From an uncultured Pelagibacteraceae bacterium (GTDB lineage Bacteria; Pseudomonadota; Alphaproteobacteria; Pelagibacterales; Pelagibacteraceae): a stretch of 64,000 bases of DNA. The first letter of the stretch is position 1. Every line of letters begins with the position of its first letter. The stretch is from contig CACNXC010000004.1 in the NCBI GenBank assembly GCA_902624315.1, positions 1 through 64,000 of the forward strand, in the 5' to 3' direction. Positions 1 through 11,210 of the stretch are shown one piece after another. A program made the position numbers and the translations under genes. A model generated the notes under the pieces. The model worked only from the letters and a program-made list of their open reading frames with translations. It searched no databases and had not been told where the DNA came from.

Positions 1-104
1 AAGAAGTTTCCTGTAATTATCGCCACTGGATAAAGTCCAATTAAAAAAAGACTTAAACTGTCAATAAAATTATAATTGTTATATTTAAATTTTATTTCAG
101 TCAT
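1..104 (-). CDS. N-terminus of a probable membrane protein, truncated by the window edge
   Basis: Minus strand from ATG at 104 reads MTEIKFKYNNYNFIDSLSLFLIGLYPVAIITGNF; hydrophobic start, polysaccharide polymerase/ligase-like at best. Confidence 0.45.
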   Translation of the reverse strand, partial: MTEIKFKYNNYNFIDSLSLFLIGLYPVAIITGNF

Positions 105-108
105 TAAT

Positions 109-185
<77 letters not shown>

Positions 186-191
186 ATATAA

Positions 192-398
192 CTAAATTCT
201 ATTTTTTAATTTGTTAAGTTTTTTAACTCTCTTAATATTTTCTTGAAGAATTCTTTTTTTCTTTTCAGAGGGTTTTTCGTAAGTATTTTTTAATTTTATC
301 ACCTTAAAAAAACCATCTCTTTGAAGTTTTCTTTTTAAAACTCTAAGAGCTTGTTCTACATTATTATCTTTAACTTCTATTTTAATAAATACCTCCAA
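192..398 (-). CDS. rpsU: 30S ribosomal protein S21
   Basis: 68 aa; VEQALRVLKRKLQRDGFFKVIK S21 signature, basic C-terminus. Confidence 0.92.
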   Translation of the reverse strand: MEVFIKIEVKDNNVEQALRVLKRKLQRDGFFKVIKLKNTYEKPSEKKKRILQENIKRVKKLNKLKNRI

Positions 399-460
399 AA
401 AAAAAGTGTAGTTAACATTTTTATATTTTTATGTCCATTAAATTTATTCACAATTAACAA

Positions 461-1030
461 TTATATTGATTGTTTTTGTTTTTCTTTCTCTTTTTTTTCT
501 CTTTTAATTCGTCTTTCAGCTTTTTCTAATGCTTGAACCAAATCTTTTTGAGTAAATAAATTTAAAGCAACTGGATCTTTTGGATTTAAGTTATTAAAGT
601 TCCAATAACTTTTATTTCTTATTGAAGTAACAGAATTTTTAGTAACACCCACAAGCTTTGCAATTTGCGAATCTTTTAAAATATTATGATTTTTAATAAG
701 CCATAATGCTGAGTCTGGTTTGTCTTGTCTTTTTGATAGGGGAATATATTTTTTAATTTTTTTTTCTGAATTTGATATCTCAATGTCAGTATTTTTTATT
801 TCTAAAGGCCTAGATTGATCTTTTGAGGATAATTCAATTTCTTCTCTAGAAAGTTGTCCTGAGATTATTGGATTATAAGCTTTAATTCCTTTTGCAACTT
901 CTCCATCAGCTATCCCTTGAACCTCTACTTCATGCAAATTACAAAAATCGGCTATCTGTTTAAAAGTAAGTGTTGTATTTTCTACTAGCCATACAGCTGT
1001 TGCCATAGGCATTAAGGGAGCGTTTGTCAT
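461..1030 (-). CDS. DUF1013 family protein (TrcR-type cell-cycle transcriptional regulator)
   Basis: N-terminus [46 protein letters not shown] matches the alphaproteobacterial DUF1013 family. Confidence 0.85.
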   Translation of the reverse strand: MTNAPLMPMATAVWLVENTTLTFKQIADFCNLHEVEVQGIADGEVAKGIKAYNPIISGQLSREEIELSSKDQSRPLEIKNTDIEISNSEKKIKKYIPLSKRQDKPDSALWLIKNHNILKDSQIAKLVGVTKNSVTSIRNKSYWNFNNLNPKDPVALNLFTQKDLVQALEKAERRIKREKKEKEKQKQSI

Positions 1031-1263
1031 TAACTTTTATTTTCTGACCTAAAATTTTGGAATTTTTTATTAAATTTACTTATTCGACCTTTATCTAATA
1101 ATTTTTGTTTTCCGCCCGTCCAAGCAGAATGTGATTTGGGATCTATTTCTAGTTTAAGAACATCACCCTCTGCGCCCCAAGTAGACTTTGTCTCAAATTG
1201 AGACCCATCAGTCATTTCGACTTTTATAGTATGGTAATTAGGGTGTATTTTTTTTTTCATCAC
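1030..1263 (-). CDS. rpmE: 50S ribosomal protein L31
   Basis: [29 protein letters not shown]...[15 protein letters not shown]. Confidence 0.95.
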   Translation of the reverse strand: MMKKKIHPNYHTIKVEMTDGSQFETKSTWGAEGDVLKLEIDPKSHSAWTGGKQKLLDKGRISKFNKKFQNFRSENKS

Positions 1264-1295
1264 GAGACTTATAACAAAAGAAATTTTTAAAACAA

Positions 1296-2033
1296 TTAAA
1301 AGTTGCCCAGTTTTTCAATGAATTTGGCATTTATTTCAGATGATGAAGCTAAAACTTTTATATTCTTAATACTATTGAGATCAATATCATTAATTATTCC
1401 ACCAGCTTCTTTAATTAAAACTATACCTGCGGCTATGTCCCATAAATTTAAGTTACTTTGTGCGTATCCATCTAGTCTTCCAGATGCTACGTATGCAATA
1501 TCAAGTGCAGCACATCCGGATCTTCTATAAGTAAAGCCTGGTTCATTCTTTAATTTTCCAACTGCAAACAAACATTCATCTAAATTATTTTTTTTTGAGA
1601 CTCTTATTCGCTGATTGTTAAAAAAAGCTCCATTATTCTTTTCAGCATAAAACATTTCGTCCTTAATAGGATCAAAAATCAATCCACATATAATCTCATT
1701 GTCTGATTTCAAAGCAATAGATATTGCAAAATGTGGTATTCCATGTAAAAAATTAATTGTTCCATCAATAGGATCAATTATCCACGAATTAGAAATATCT
1801 TTATTCTTTTCTACACCGTTCTCTTCACTAATGATTGAATAGTTTGGTCTTGCCTTTTTAAGCTCCTCAATAATTATTTTTTCTGCTTTAACATCAGAAT
1901 TAGTTACAAAATCTCTTGGTCCTTTTTTGGATACTTGTAATTTCTCTAATTCACCAAAATCTCTTATTAAAATTTTAGATGCTTTTTCACATGCCTTTAT
2001 CATCACATTGAGATTTGCAGATATTGAATTCAT
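1296..2033 (-). CDS. suhB: Inositol-1-monophosphatase family protein
   Basis: [25 protein letters not shown] and [16 protein letters not shown] motifs. Confidence 0.92.
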   Translation of the reverse strand: MNSISANLNVMIKACEKASKILIRDFGELEKLQVSKKGPRDFVTNSDVKAEKIIIEELKKARPNYSIISEENGVEKNKDISNSWIIDPIDGTINFLHGIPHFAISIALKSDNEIICGLIFDPIKDEMFYAEKNNGAFFNNQRIRVSKKNNLDECLFAVGKLKNEPGFTYRRSGCAALDIAYVASGRLDGYAQSNLNLWDIAAGIVLIKEAGGIINDIDLNSIKNIKVLASSSEINAKFIEKLGNF

Positions 2034-2036
2034 AAA

Positions 2037-2597
2037 TTAAATTTTTTTGATGTATTCTAAATTTCTGGTATCTACGACAACATTATCTCCCGCTTCAATA
2101 AATGGTGGTACCTGAATACTTAATCCATTTTCTAAAACTGCAGGTTTATAAGATGATGAAACAGTTTGACCTTTTAATGCAGCGTCTGTGGTTTCAATTT
2201 TACAAGTTACCTGGTTTGGTAAATCTACAGAAATCGGGTTTTCATTATAAAAACTTATTGTTACCTCAAGATTTTCAGTCAATAACTTCCCTTTTTCACC
2301 AATTAAACTTTTTTGAATTTCTGTTTGTTCAAATGTTTTTGGATTAATAAAAAAGTACTTTTCTTGGTTCTCATATGAAAATGTAAAATTAGTATCCTCT
2401 AATGAGGCCTTTTCAATTGTTTCATTGGATCTAAATCTTTCATTAATTTTGGTATTTTTGTTTACACTCTTCATCTCCACTTGTGCAAATGCTCCACCTT
2501 TTCCAGGTTTGACATGCTGTGTTTTCAGCACCTGCCACAAATCATTTTTATATTCTAGCAACATGCCTACTCTAATTTCACCTGCATTAATTTTCAT
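2037..2597 (-). CDS. efp: Translation elongation factor P
   Basis: VKPGKGGAFAQVEMKSV, EF-P length and C-terminus. Confidence 0.95.
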   Translation of the reverse strand: MKINAGEIRVGMLLEYKNDLWQVLKTQHVKPGKGGAFAQVEMKSVNKNTKINERFRSNETIEKASLEDTNFTFSYENQEKYFFINPKTFEQTEIQKSLIGEKGKLLTENLEVTISFYNENPISVDLPNQVTCKIETTDAALKGQTVSSSYKPAVLENGLSIQVPPFIEAGDNVVVDTRNLEYIKKI

Positions 2598-3208
2598 ACT
2601 AATTTTTTAATCGCGTTCTTTGGTTTAAGTTTTTTATTTTTCCAAATGTAGCCTGAAATAGCTAAAAAGTTTGCTTTATTCAACAAAAGATTTTTATAAT
2701 TATTAAAGTTAATACCACCGATTGCAACAATTGGGGTGTTAGTGATCTTTTGAGCTTTTTTAAGTAAACTTACGGATGCTTTATATTTAACTTTTTTTGT
2801 TTTAGATGAATTAAAAGCTCCAAAAGCTAAATAGTCAGCTTCATTTTTAATCGCAATTTTTGCGAGTTTAATTGAGTTATGACATGTAATTCCAATTATT
2901 TTATTCCCAATTAATTTTCTTGCTTCTCTAATTTTCATATCACTTTGACCAAGATGGCATCCATCGGCATTTAATTTTTTTACAAGGTATACATCATCAT
3001 TTATTATAAATTTTACCTTAAATTTTTTACATATCTTTTGAATTTTACGTCCAATTATTAATTTTTTTTCGAAACTATTTTTTTTAAGTCGTAGTTGAAA
3101 AAAACTTGTTTTTTTTTGCTCTAAAACTTCATTTAAATGTTTGAAAAAATTTTTTTCAATTTTAGGTGGGGATATTAGGTAGATAAATCTTTTTTTATTA
3201 TATCTCAA
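2594..3208 (-). CDS. thiE: Thiamine phosphate synthase family protein
   Basis: QLRLK, INDD, DGCHLGQSD, IGITCHNS, PIVAIGGIN motifs. Confidence 0.82.
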   Translation of the reverse strand: MRYNKKRFIYLISPPKIEKNFFKHLNEVLEQKKTSFFQLRLKKNSFEKKLIIGRKIQKICKKFKVKFIINDDVYLVKKLNADGCHLGQSDMKIREARKLIGNKIIGITCHNSIKLAKIAIKNEADYLAFGAFNSSKTKKVKYKASVSLLKKAQKITNTPIVAIGGINFNNYKNLLLNKANFLAISGYIWKNKKLKPKNAIKKLV

Positions 3209-4205
3209 GATCTTTTGACCATTTTCCCTGAGCAGCCAATGTATTCATTTTAGCTCGGTGGTTAAAAATCTGCTGAGTGCCTTCAATATTCTTAATATCT
3301 TTGGACCAATATTTTAAGGCACCTTGTTGCAGAGCTCTCCCGTAAGAATAGCTCATGATAAAGCTGCTATCATTGTGTTTATTAATTAAATTCAAATTTT
3401 CTGTTGCTTCTATTTCGGACTGACCTCCAGATAGGAAAGCTATACCTGGAACTTCTGATGGCACTGAGGATTTTAAACATTCTAAAGTTAATTTTGCCAC
3501 TTCCTCATTATTAATTTTTTCTTTAGATTTATCTCCTGCTAAAATCATATTAGGTTTTAGTATAATTCCCTTCAAATCTACTTTGTGAATTATTAGTTCT
3601 TCAAAGCATTTTTTGATAACTTCAGATGTTTTTTCTAAACACTCTTTAGCGGAATGATCACCATCCATTAAGACCTCAGGCTCAACTATTGGAACCATAT
3701 TGCATTCTTGAACTAATGCAGAGTATCTTGCTAATGCATGTGCATTAGATTGTATTGAGAGTTTGCTTGGATAATTTCTAGTAATATTATAAACACCTCT
3801 CCATTTAGTAAATTTTGCACCTAATTTGTAATATTCTTTTAATCTTTCCCTTAATCCATCAAGACCCTCAGTAATTTTTTCATCTGGAGAACCAGCTAAA
3901 ATTTTTGCTCCTGTGTCTACTTTGATACCTGTCAACGAGCCAGTATCTGATATTAATTCTGGGATTGTATTTTTTTTTGATGATGTTTGTTTAATTGTTT
4001 CATCGTAAAGAATTACACCTCCAATACAATCTTTCATTGAAGATGAGCTGAAAAGTGTTTCTCTGAACAACAATCTGTTTTCTGGAGTTGAGGGGACATT
4101 TACACTGTCTAATCTTTTAGTCATTGTTGCAGTACTTTCATCTGCAGCTAAAATTCCTTTACCGTTTTCTAAAATTTTTAATGCTGTATTATTTAGTTCT
4201 GACAT
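3198..4205 (-). CDS. Fructose-bisphosphate aldolase, class I
   Basis: GKGILAADESTATMTKRL, VPIVEPEVLMDGDH, KGIILKPNMI, FLSGGQSE. Confidence 0.95.
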   Translation of the reverse strand: MSELNNTALKILENGKGILAADESTATMTKRLDSVNVPSTPENRLLFRETLFSSSSMKDCIGGVILYDETIKQTSSKKNTIPELISDTGSLTGIKVDTGAKILAGSPDEKITEGLDGLRERLKEYYKLGAKFTKWRGVYNITRNYPSKLSIQSNAHALARYSALVQECNMVPIVEPEVLMDGDHSAKECLEKTSEVIKKCFEELIIHKVDLKGIILKPNMILAGDKSKEKINNEEVAKLTLECLKSSVPSEVPGIAFLSGGQSEIEATENLNLINKHNDSSFIMSYSYGRALQQGALKYWSKDIKNIEGTQQIFNHRAKMNTLAAQGKWSKDLEI

Positions 4206-4206
4206 T

Positions 4207-5385
4207 TTAGTTTAGGGCTTTTATACCAGGAAGTTCTTTTCCTTCAAGATATTCTAAAAAAGCACCACCAGCAGTTGAAACAAAATTAAAATCATTAATT
4301 GCATTTAGTTGATTAACAACTGCCACAGTATCTCCTCCACCAATTACAGAATAAATCGAATTATCTTTATTTTTTTTAATAATTGTTTTCGCAATCTCAA
4401 TACTACCTTTGGCAAAGTTTGGATTTTCAAAATAACCAGCAGGACCATTCCAAAGAACTGTTTTACTTTCCTCAATTATATTTTTTATTTTTTTAAGTGT
4501 TTTAGGTCCCACGTCTAAGATTAAATCACCATCTGTTATGTCCTTAAGATCTTTTATCTGAGCATCGTCATTTACACTTTTGCCTATTATGACATCTTCT
4601 GGATAAGTAACGTCACAGAGTGTATTTTTTGAAATTTCAAAAATTTCTTTTATTATACTTTCGCAATTTTCCTCACAAATTGATTTTCCAATTTTATTAC
4701 CTTTAAATCTTAGAATATTGTTAGCCATTCCTCCCACAAAGATTATGTTGTTAAATTTAGGTATTAAATTTTTAATTATATCTATTTTTGTAGAAATTTT
4801 TGATCCACCAATAATACAAGTAATTGGTTTCTTGATTTCAATAGTAACTTTTTTTAAAGCATTTACTTCAGTCTCAAATTGTAATCCAGCAAATGATGGC
4901 AGAAATTCTGTAATTTTGCACACTGAAGCATGTGTTCTATGTGAGCAAGAAAAAGCATCGTTTACGTACAAATCTGCAAAACTAGCTAGGTGTTTTGAAA
5001 AATTTGACTCATTCTTTTCTTCTTCTGCATAAAATCTTATGTTTTCAAAAAAGATGACTTTCTCCTCAGGATCTTTAAATAAATCATCTCTTTTGATTTT
5101 TAAAATGTCTTCACTTATAAAATTGATTCTAGTTTTTATTTTTTTTTCTATGTAATCACAAATTGGTTTAAGGGAGAGATCTTTATTAAATTTGCCTTTA
5201 GGACGTCCGACATGAGAAATTATCAAAACTTTTGCATTTCTTTTAATTAAAAATTCGATAACAGGTATAATTTTAATAATTCTAGTCTCATCAACAATTT
5301 CACCATTTTTCAAAGGGACGTTAAGATCTAATCTTAATAAAACTCTCTTACTACTAAGATTTTCATAATCTTTAATATTGTTCAT
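4207..5385 (-). CDS. pgk: Phosphoglycerate kinase
   Basis: RVLLRLDLNVPLKNGEIVDETRI; GGGDTVA; NGPAGYFE. Confidence 0.97.
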   Translation of the reverse strand: MNNIKDYENLSSKRVLLRLDLNVPLKNGEIVDETRIIKIIPVIEFLIKRNAKVLIISHVGRPKGKFNKDLSLKPICDYIEKKIKTRINFISEDILKIKRDDLFKDPEEKVIFFENIRFYAEEEKNESNFSKHLASFADLYVNDAFSCSHRTHASVCKITEFLPSFAGLQFETEVNALKKVTIEIKKPITCIIGGSKISTKIDIIKNLIPKFNNIIFVGGMANNILRFKGNKIGKSICEENCESIIKEIFEISKNTLCDVTYPEDVIIGKSVNDDAQIKDLKDITDGDLILDVGPKTLKKIKNIIEESKTVLWNGPAGYFENPNFAKGSIEIAKTIIKKNKDNSIYSVIGGGDTVAVVNQLNAINDFNFVSTAGGAFLEYLEGKELPGIKALN

Positions 5386-6386
5386 TAAGAATTCTTATGA
5401 AGATATTCTACAATATCACACATTCTATTTGAGAAACCCCATTCGTTATCATACCAGGCTGAAATTTTACCCATATTTTTACTCACTACTTTTGTCAAGC
5501 TTTCGTCTATTATTGAAGAAGCAGGATTATGATTAAAGTCGATTGAAACAAGTTTTTCTTTTGTAGTTTCAAGAATTTTGTTTTTTTTGCTAAAATTTTG
5601 AAATGCTAAATTAATCTTATCAATACTAACATCTTTTTTTGTGCAAAAGACGAATTCAATTAATGAAACATTGGGCGTAGGGACTCTCATGGCCACACCT
5701 TCTAATTTACCTTTAAGTGAAGGTATAATCTCACTAATTGCTTTTGATGCACCTGTTGAGGTTGGCACAATAGACTGGCTTGCTGATCTAGCTCTTCTTG
5801 GGTCTTTATGAGAATTATCTAATATTCTTTGGTCACTTGTAAAGGAATGAATTGTAGTCATAAAACCTTTTTCAATTTCAAAATTTTCGTTTAAAACATG
5901 AGCCACTGGGGCAAGACAATTTGTTGTGCAAGAAGCAGCAGATATAATCTTATCCTCTTTTTTTAATTCCGTCTCATTAACTCCAAATACAATAGTTTTG
6001 TCAGCATTTTTACACGGAGCAGAAACAATAACTCTTTTTGCACCATTATTAATATGTGCTAGTAATTTTTCTTTTGAGTTAAATTTTCCTGTACACTCAA
6101 AAACATAATCCACTCCATATTTATTCCAATTAATATTATTTAAATCTGTTTCTTGGCCAAATAAAATTTTATTTTTGTTAATAATAATATGATTTTCATC
6201 AAAATCTATTTGTGCATCAAATTTTCCATGTATAGAGTCATATTTTAATAAAGATGAACATGTTTCAGAATTAGTTCTATTATTGATATATTTAATTTCT
6301 ATATTTTTATTTTTGTTCTCGATAATTGATCGAACAATCATTCTTCCAATCCTACCCATTCCATTTATACCAACTTTGACTGTCAT
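5385..6386 (-). CDS. gap: Glyceraldehyde-3-phosphate dehydrogenase
   Basis: [31 protein letters not shown]. Confidence 0.97.
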   Translation of the reverse strand: MTVKVGINGMGRIGRMIVRSIIENKNKNIEIKYINNRTNSETCSSLLKYDSIHGKFDAQIDFDENHIIINKNKILFGQETDLNNINWNKYGVDYVFECTGKFNSKEKLLAHINNGAKRVIVSAPCKNADKTIVFGVNETELKKEDKIISAASCTTNCLAPVAHVLNENFEIEKGFMTTIHSFTSDQRILDNSHKDPRRARSASQSIVPTSTGASKAISEIIPSLKGKLEGVAMRVPTPNVSLIEFVFCTKKDVSIDKINLAFQNFSKKNKILETTKEKLVSIDFNHNPASSIIDESLTKVVSKNMGKISAWYDNEWGFSNRMCDIVEYLHKNS

Positions 6387-8314
6387 AATCTTTTTTTAAT
6401 TTTTTTTACTATAATTTCTGAGCTTAATCCAAAGTGATTATATATATCTTTATATGGTGCACTTTTTCCAAAATCATCAATTCCAAAATTAAGTCCTTTG
6501 CTGCCAGTATATTTTTTCCAATAACCAGTTTCAGAGGCCTCTATAGAAATTACAAGCTTAGTTTCATTTAAAATTTTATTTTTGTAGATTTCACTTTGTT
6601 GATCAAATAATTCCTGGCAAGGCATTGATATTACTTTTGAGTAAATGCCATCTGTGGCTAATTTATGACTAACGTCTATTGCAAGACTAGTTTCGGATCC
6701 TGTTGCTATAATGGTTGTACTTATTCTATTACTCGTTCTTAAAACTTCATAAGCGCCAGCTGTAGACAAATTTTTTGATGATTTTTTTGTTCGAACTGGA
6801 TTTAAGCTTTGTCTTGTGAGAGCTATTACGCTTGGAGAACTTTTACTTTTTAATGCTAATTGCCAACACTCAAAAGTTTCTATTAAGTCAGAAGGTCTAA
6901 AAATATTCAAATTTGGTATTGATCGCAAACTTGTCAATTGTTCTATAGGTTGATGGGTAGGTCCATCTTCTCCAAGACCAATTGAGTCATGTGTAAAAAC
7001 ATAAATAACTTTTTGTTTCATCATAGCTGCTAGTCTTATTGATGGTTTACAGTAATCGCTAAATATTAAAAAAGTTCCACCATAAGGAACAAGCTCACTA
7101 TGAAGTGAAATACCATTCATAATACCACACATTGCATGTTCTCTTACTCCAAAATGGATATAATTTCCGGAAAAATCATTTGATTGAATAATTTTATGAT
7201 TTTTGGTTTTGGTATTATTGGATCCTGCTAAATCTGCTGATCCACCAATTAAGTTTGGAAGTTTGGATGCAATTTCTAAAAATTTTTCTGAACATTTTCT
7301 AGTAGCCATTGGATGTAATTTTTTTAAGTAGTCTGATTTTGCTTTGTCTATTTCTGCATTGAAAGTATTTTTATTAAATCTTAGTGAAAATTTTTTCTTA
7401 TTTTTATTAGCTTTAATTGATGCTTTTTTTCCGATTGATCTCCATTGATCCATTAAGTTTTTTGGAATTTCAAAGGTATTGTGTGGCCAGTTCAATTTTT
7501 TTCTGACTAATCTTATTTCATCTTCACCTAATGGACTGCCATGAGATGAGGCTTTACCACCCTTATTTGGAGATCCGTATCCAATCGTTGTTTTACAAGA
7601 GATTGCTATAGGTTTTTTTGATTTTTGTGCTTTTTGAAGAGCCTTTGTTATTTCTTTGAAATTATGTCCATTAATTTTTAAATAATTCCACCCATAGCTT
7701 TTAAACCTTTTTTCATGATCATCAGAGACCGCTAAGCTAGTTGGACCATCTATTGAAATTGAATTGTTATCAAAAAGTAATATCAGGTTTTTAAGTTTTA
7801 GGTGTCCAGCAAGACTTAAAGCTTCATGACTTATTCCCTCCATCAAGCAGCCATCACCCGCTAAAACGTAAGTTTTATGATTGATAATTTTTTTTCCCAA
7901 TCTTTTTTTTAAAATTTCTTCTGAGATTGCAAAACCAACTGCATTTGAAATCCCCTGTCCTAAAGGACCTGTTGTAGTCTCAATGCCAGTGCTTGGATGA
8001 TATTCGGGGTGACCTGCACATATTGAATTTAGTTGTCTAAATTTTTTAATTTCTTTTAAAGAAATACTTTTATAACCTGTCAGATAGAGGAGCGAGTAAA
8101 GTAGCATAGAACCATGTCCTGCTGACAGAACAAATCTATCTCTATTAATCCAATCTGGATTTTTAGGATTAAAGTTTAAGAAATCTTTAAAAAGAACAGT
8201 TGCAACATCAGCCATTCCCATAGGCATACCTGGATGCCCAGAATTAGCTTTTTGGACAGCATCCATAGATAAAAATCTGATACAATTCGCTAATTCTTTA
8301 TAAAGTTTACTCAA
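6383..8314 (-). CDS. tkt: Transketolase
   Basis: [23 protein letters not shown]-type N-terminus; [33 protein letters not shown]. Confidence 0.97.
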   Translation of the reverse strand: MSKLYKELANCIRFLSMDAVQKANSGHPGMPMGMADVATVLFKDFLNFNPKNPDWINRDRFVLSAGHGSMLLYSLLYLTGYKSISLKEIKKFRQLNSICAGHPEYHPSTGIETTTGPLGQGISNAVGFAISEEILKKRLGKKIINHKTYVLAGDGCLMEGISHEALSLAGHLKLKNLILLFDNNSISIDGPTSLAVSDDHEKRFKSYGWNYLKINGHNFKEITKALQKAQKSKKPIAISCKTTIGYGSPNKGGKASSHGSPLGEDEIRLVRKKLNWPHNTFEIPKNLMDQWRSIGKKASIKANKNKKKFSLRFNKNTFNAEIDKAKSDYLKKLHPMATRKCSEKFLEIASKLPNLIGGSADLAGSNNTKTKNHKIIQSNDFSGNYIHFGVREHAMCGIMNGISLHSELVPYGGTFLIFSDYCKPSIRLAAMMKQKVIYVFTHDSIGLGEDGPTHQPIEQLTSLRSIPNLNIFRPSDLIETFECWQLALKSKSSPSVIALTRQSLNPVRTKKSSKNLSTAGAYEVLRTSNRISTTIIATGSETSLAIDVSHKLATDGIYSKVISMPCQELFDQQSEIYKNKILNETKLVISIEASETGYWKKYTGSKGLNFGIDDFGKSAPYKDIYNHFGLSSEIIVKKIKKRL

Positions 8315-8369
8315 GTAACTATCCTGCCTAGACTAAGAAGATTCTATTTAATAATATAATCATATATAT

Positions 8370-8693
8370 ATGAATTCTGTGATCGAAAAAGAAAAAAAAC
8401 TTAATTTAGCTTTAGCAAAATTAAAAAATTTAAACTTAAAAAACCCTGACGTTAAAAAAAATATAGAGAATTTAAGTAGTCAAAAAAATCAATTAGAAAT
8501 TGAAAAGCAAGAAATAGAAGAAAAATATAAAAGTTTAATTAATGATTATAATAGTTTAAGTAAAAAATTAGACGAATTACAAAATCAAGAAAAAGCTGAA
8601 CAAAAAAAACAGATTGAGTTTTCTGAAAAAATTGATGAATTAAATCAAGAAACAGATATTTTGTTAGATGAGATAGATAAATGGCAAACGTAA
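8370..8693 (+). CDS. Small coiled-coil protein upstream of zapA
   Basis: 107 aa Lys/Glu/Leu-rich heptad-like sequence; overlaps the start of zapA. Confidence 0.75.
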   Translation: MNSVIEKEKKLNLALAKLKNLNLKNPDVKKNIENLSSQKNQLEIEKQEIEEKYKSLINDYNSLSKKLDELQNQEKAEQKKQIEFSEKIDELNQETDILLDEIDKWQT

Positions 8694-9127
8694 GTATAAA
8701 GTTTAACGGGAAAGAATTTTTGTTGTCTTGTGAGGACGGCCAGGAAGAGCATCTTGAAGAATTATTAATTCAAATCAATCAGAAATTTAATAATCTTAAA
8801 AATGATCTTGGAAACCTTGGAGAGAATAAACTTCTGTTAATCACAGCTGTTAAAGTAATGGATGAATATTATGAAACTAAAAAAAAAGTAGATCAAAAAA
8901 AGAATGAGTTGAGAGATCTTTCAAATAAATTTAAAGAGCTTAAAACTTTAATTTATGAGTATAAAGATAAGAAAGAGCTGGAAATAAACTCACTAAATAA
9001 AGATCACCTTAAATTAAAAAATGAAATTGAAATAAATCAAAAGAGTTATGAGAAGTTGATTGACGAAGCTGCTGATGAAATTTCAAGTTTTGTTGAAAAA
9101 GCAAATTTAGAAAATATTTCTAAGTAA
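8681..9127 (+). CDS. zapA: Cell division protein ZapA family
   Basis: MANVSIKFNGKEFLLSCEDGQEEHLEELLIQINQKF...LLITAVKVMDEYYE; next to 5-FTHF cyclo-ligase. Confidence 0.85.
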   Translation: MANVSIKFNGKEFLLSCEDGQEEHLEELLIQINQKFNNLKNDLGNLGENKLLLITAVKVMDEYYETKKKVDQKKNELRDLSNKFKELKTLIYEYKDKKELEINSLNKDHLKLKNEIEINQKSYEKLIDEAADEISSFVEKANLENISK

Positions 9128-9134
9128 AATTCTA

Positions 9135-9677
9135 GTGAATAAATCTGAGATTAGAAAAAAATTATTAAAAGCAAGAAAACTAAATAACAATAAAAATTTA
9201 ATCATAAAATTTAGTAATATTGTAAAAATTTTAAAAAAAGAAAAAGTAAAAAGAAAAATAATTGGTGGTTATTATCCATATAATCATGAAGTTGATTCAA
9301 TTCAAATTCTAAATAAACTTGAAAAACTTGGTTATCAAATAGCATTGCCAAAAATTAAAAAAAATAATCAAATGGATTTTTTATACTGGTCAACAAAAGA
9401 GCCTCTATCAATAAATAAATATGGAATACCTGAACCTTCATCAAATCAAATTGTCTACCCAAGTATTCTTTTAGTACCACTTGTAGCTTTTGATAATCAT
9501 TTAAATAGAATAGGTTATGGTGGTGGTTATTACGATAGGTATATTAAGAATGTAAAAAAAAACAAAAAAATTATATTAATTGGGTTAGCTTATTCTTTTC
9601 AAAAAGTAAAAAAAATACCAGCTAACAAATATGATATGAAACTCGATTTTATTGTAACAGATAAAAATTTTATATGA
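9135..9677 (+). CDS. 5-formyltetrahydrofolate cyclo-ligase (GTG start)
   Basis: YYPYNHEVD, PLVAFDNHLNRIGYGGGYYDRY motif. Confidence 0.92.
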   Translation: MNKSEIRKKLLKARKLNNNKNLIIKFSNIVKILKKEKVKRKIIGGYYPYNHEVDSIQILNKLEKLGYQIALPKIKKNNQMDFLYWSTKEPLSINKYGIPEPSSNQIVYPSILLVPLVAFDNHLNRIGYGGGYYDRYIKNVKKNKKIILIGLAYSFQKVKKIPANKYDMKLDFIVTDKNFI

Positions 9678-10477
9678 GAATTTTATTTTTAGGAGATGTG
9701 GTAGGGAACTCAGGTTGTTCGAAAATTTTGAATAATCTTTTAAGCCAAAAAGAATTGAATAAAATTGATTTTGTAATCGTCAATGGAGAAAATGCAGCTG
9801 AGGCAGGAGTTGGATTAACAAAAGAAATCTGTGAGGATTTTTTTAAATGTGGTGTTGATGTCATCACCACTGGTAATCATGTTTGGGATCAAAAAGATAT
9901 TATGAAGTTTATCGATAATGAAAATAGGTTACTTCGCCCAAAAAATTTATTTGAGCCAGCACCAGGTAAAGGATTTGAAGTTTTTCAAAATGAAAAAAAT
10001 ATAAAAATTGGTGTCTTAAATTTAATGGGCAATGTTTTTATGAAAAAATGTGATGACGTATTTGAGATTTCAGAAAAATTTTTAAAAGAGCATAAACTAA
10101 AAGAGGATTATGATTTTCTAGTTGTTGACTTTCATGGAGAAATTACTAGTGAAAAAAATGCGATAGGATATTTTTTTGATGGAAAAGCTACTCTAGTAGT
10201 TGGAACACATACACATATTCCAACAAATGATGCGAGAATTTTGAAAAATGGGACAGCTTATCAAACAGATGCAGGTATGTGTGGTGATTATGACTCAGTT
10301 ATTGGAATGAATAAAGATAACTCTTTGAACAGATTTATGAAAAAAGAGTCAACCAAACATTATCCAGCAACTGGTGATGCTACTTTAAGTGGAGTAATTG
10401 TTGATTGTGATATAAAAACTGGTTTAGCAAATAAAATTGAAAGCTATGTTTTTGGAGGTCAGCTAAAGAATACTTAA
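9674..10477 (+). CDS. YmdB family metallophosphoesterase
   Basis: MRILFLGDVVGNSG; NGENAAEAGVGLT; TTGNHVWDQKD; GTHTHIPT. Confidence 0.93.
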   Translation: MRILFLGDVVGNSGCSKILNNLLSQKELNKIDFVIVNGENAAEAGVGLTKEICEDFFKCGVDVITTGNHVWDQKDIMKFIDNENRLLRPKNLFEPAPGKGFEVFQNEKNIKIGVLNLMGNVFMKKCDDVFEISEKFLKEHKLKEDYDFLVVDFHGEITSEKNAIGYFFDGKATLVVGTHTHIPTNDARILKNGTAYQTDAGMCGDYDSVIGMNKDNSLNRFMKKESTKHYPATGDATLSGVIVDCDIKTGLANKIESYVFGGQLKNT

Positions 10478-10484
10478 TTAGTTT

Positions 10485-11207
10485 ATGGCAGGACATTCTC
10501 ATTGGGCAGGAATAAAACATAAAAAAGGTAAAGCCGATAAGCAAAGATCTAAAATTTTTTCAAAGTTGTCGAAAGAAATTACTGTTGCAGCAAAACTTGG
10601 TGACAAAGATCCAGCAATGAATCCAAGATTAAGATCCGCGATTCAAGCTGCAAGATCAGCAAATATGCCCAAAGAAAATATAGAAAGAGCGATTGATAAA
10701 TCTTCGGTCAATACCGAGTCGAATTTTGAAAATTTAAGATATGAGGGCTTTGGACCAGAAAAAGTAGCAGTGATAATAGAAGCATTAACAGATAATAAAA
10801 ATAGAACAGCGTCCAGTATTAGAACAATTTTTCAAAAAGCAGGTGGCAGTTTAGGAACCCAGGGTTCTGCTTCTCATAATTTTAATCAATTAGGAATAAT
10901 AAAGATCGATAAAAAAGAGGTTTCTGATGATCAAATTTTTGAGCTAGCTACAAATGCTGGAGCTGATGAATGTAAATCGGAAAATGATTTTCACGAAATA
11001 CAATGTCCTGTCAGTGAAATTTATAATGTTAAAAAAGAATTAGAAAAAGAAATAGCTAATTTCATCTCAACAGAAATTGAATGGGTGCCACTCAATAGTG
11101 TAAAAATTTCTAAAGAAAAAAATGAAGATTTAATAAATTTCTTTGAATTACTTGAAGACAATGATGATGTACAAAATGTTTATTCTAACGCTGAATTTGT
11201 AAATTAA
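10485..11207 (+). CDS. yebC: YebC/PmpR family regulatory protein
   Basis: MAGHSHWAGIKHKKGKADKQRSKIFSKL. Confidence 0.96.
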   Translation: MAGHSHWAGIKHKKGKADKQRSKIFSKLSKEITVAAKLGDKDPAMNPRLRSAIQAARSANMPKENIERAIDKSSVNTESNFENLRYEGFGPEKVAVIIEALTDNKNRTASSIRTIFQKAGGSLGTQGSASHNFNQLGIIKIDKKEVSDDQIFELATNAGADECKSENDFHEIQCPVSEIYNVKKELEKEIANFISTEIEWVPLNSVKISKEKNEDLINFFELLEDNDDVQNVYSNAEFVN

Positions 11208-11210
11208 ATT

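Noticed and set aside
4718-5032. 104-aa plus-strand ORF inside pgk
   Set aside because: Antisense to conserved phosphoglycerate kinase sequence.
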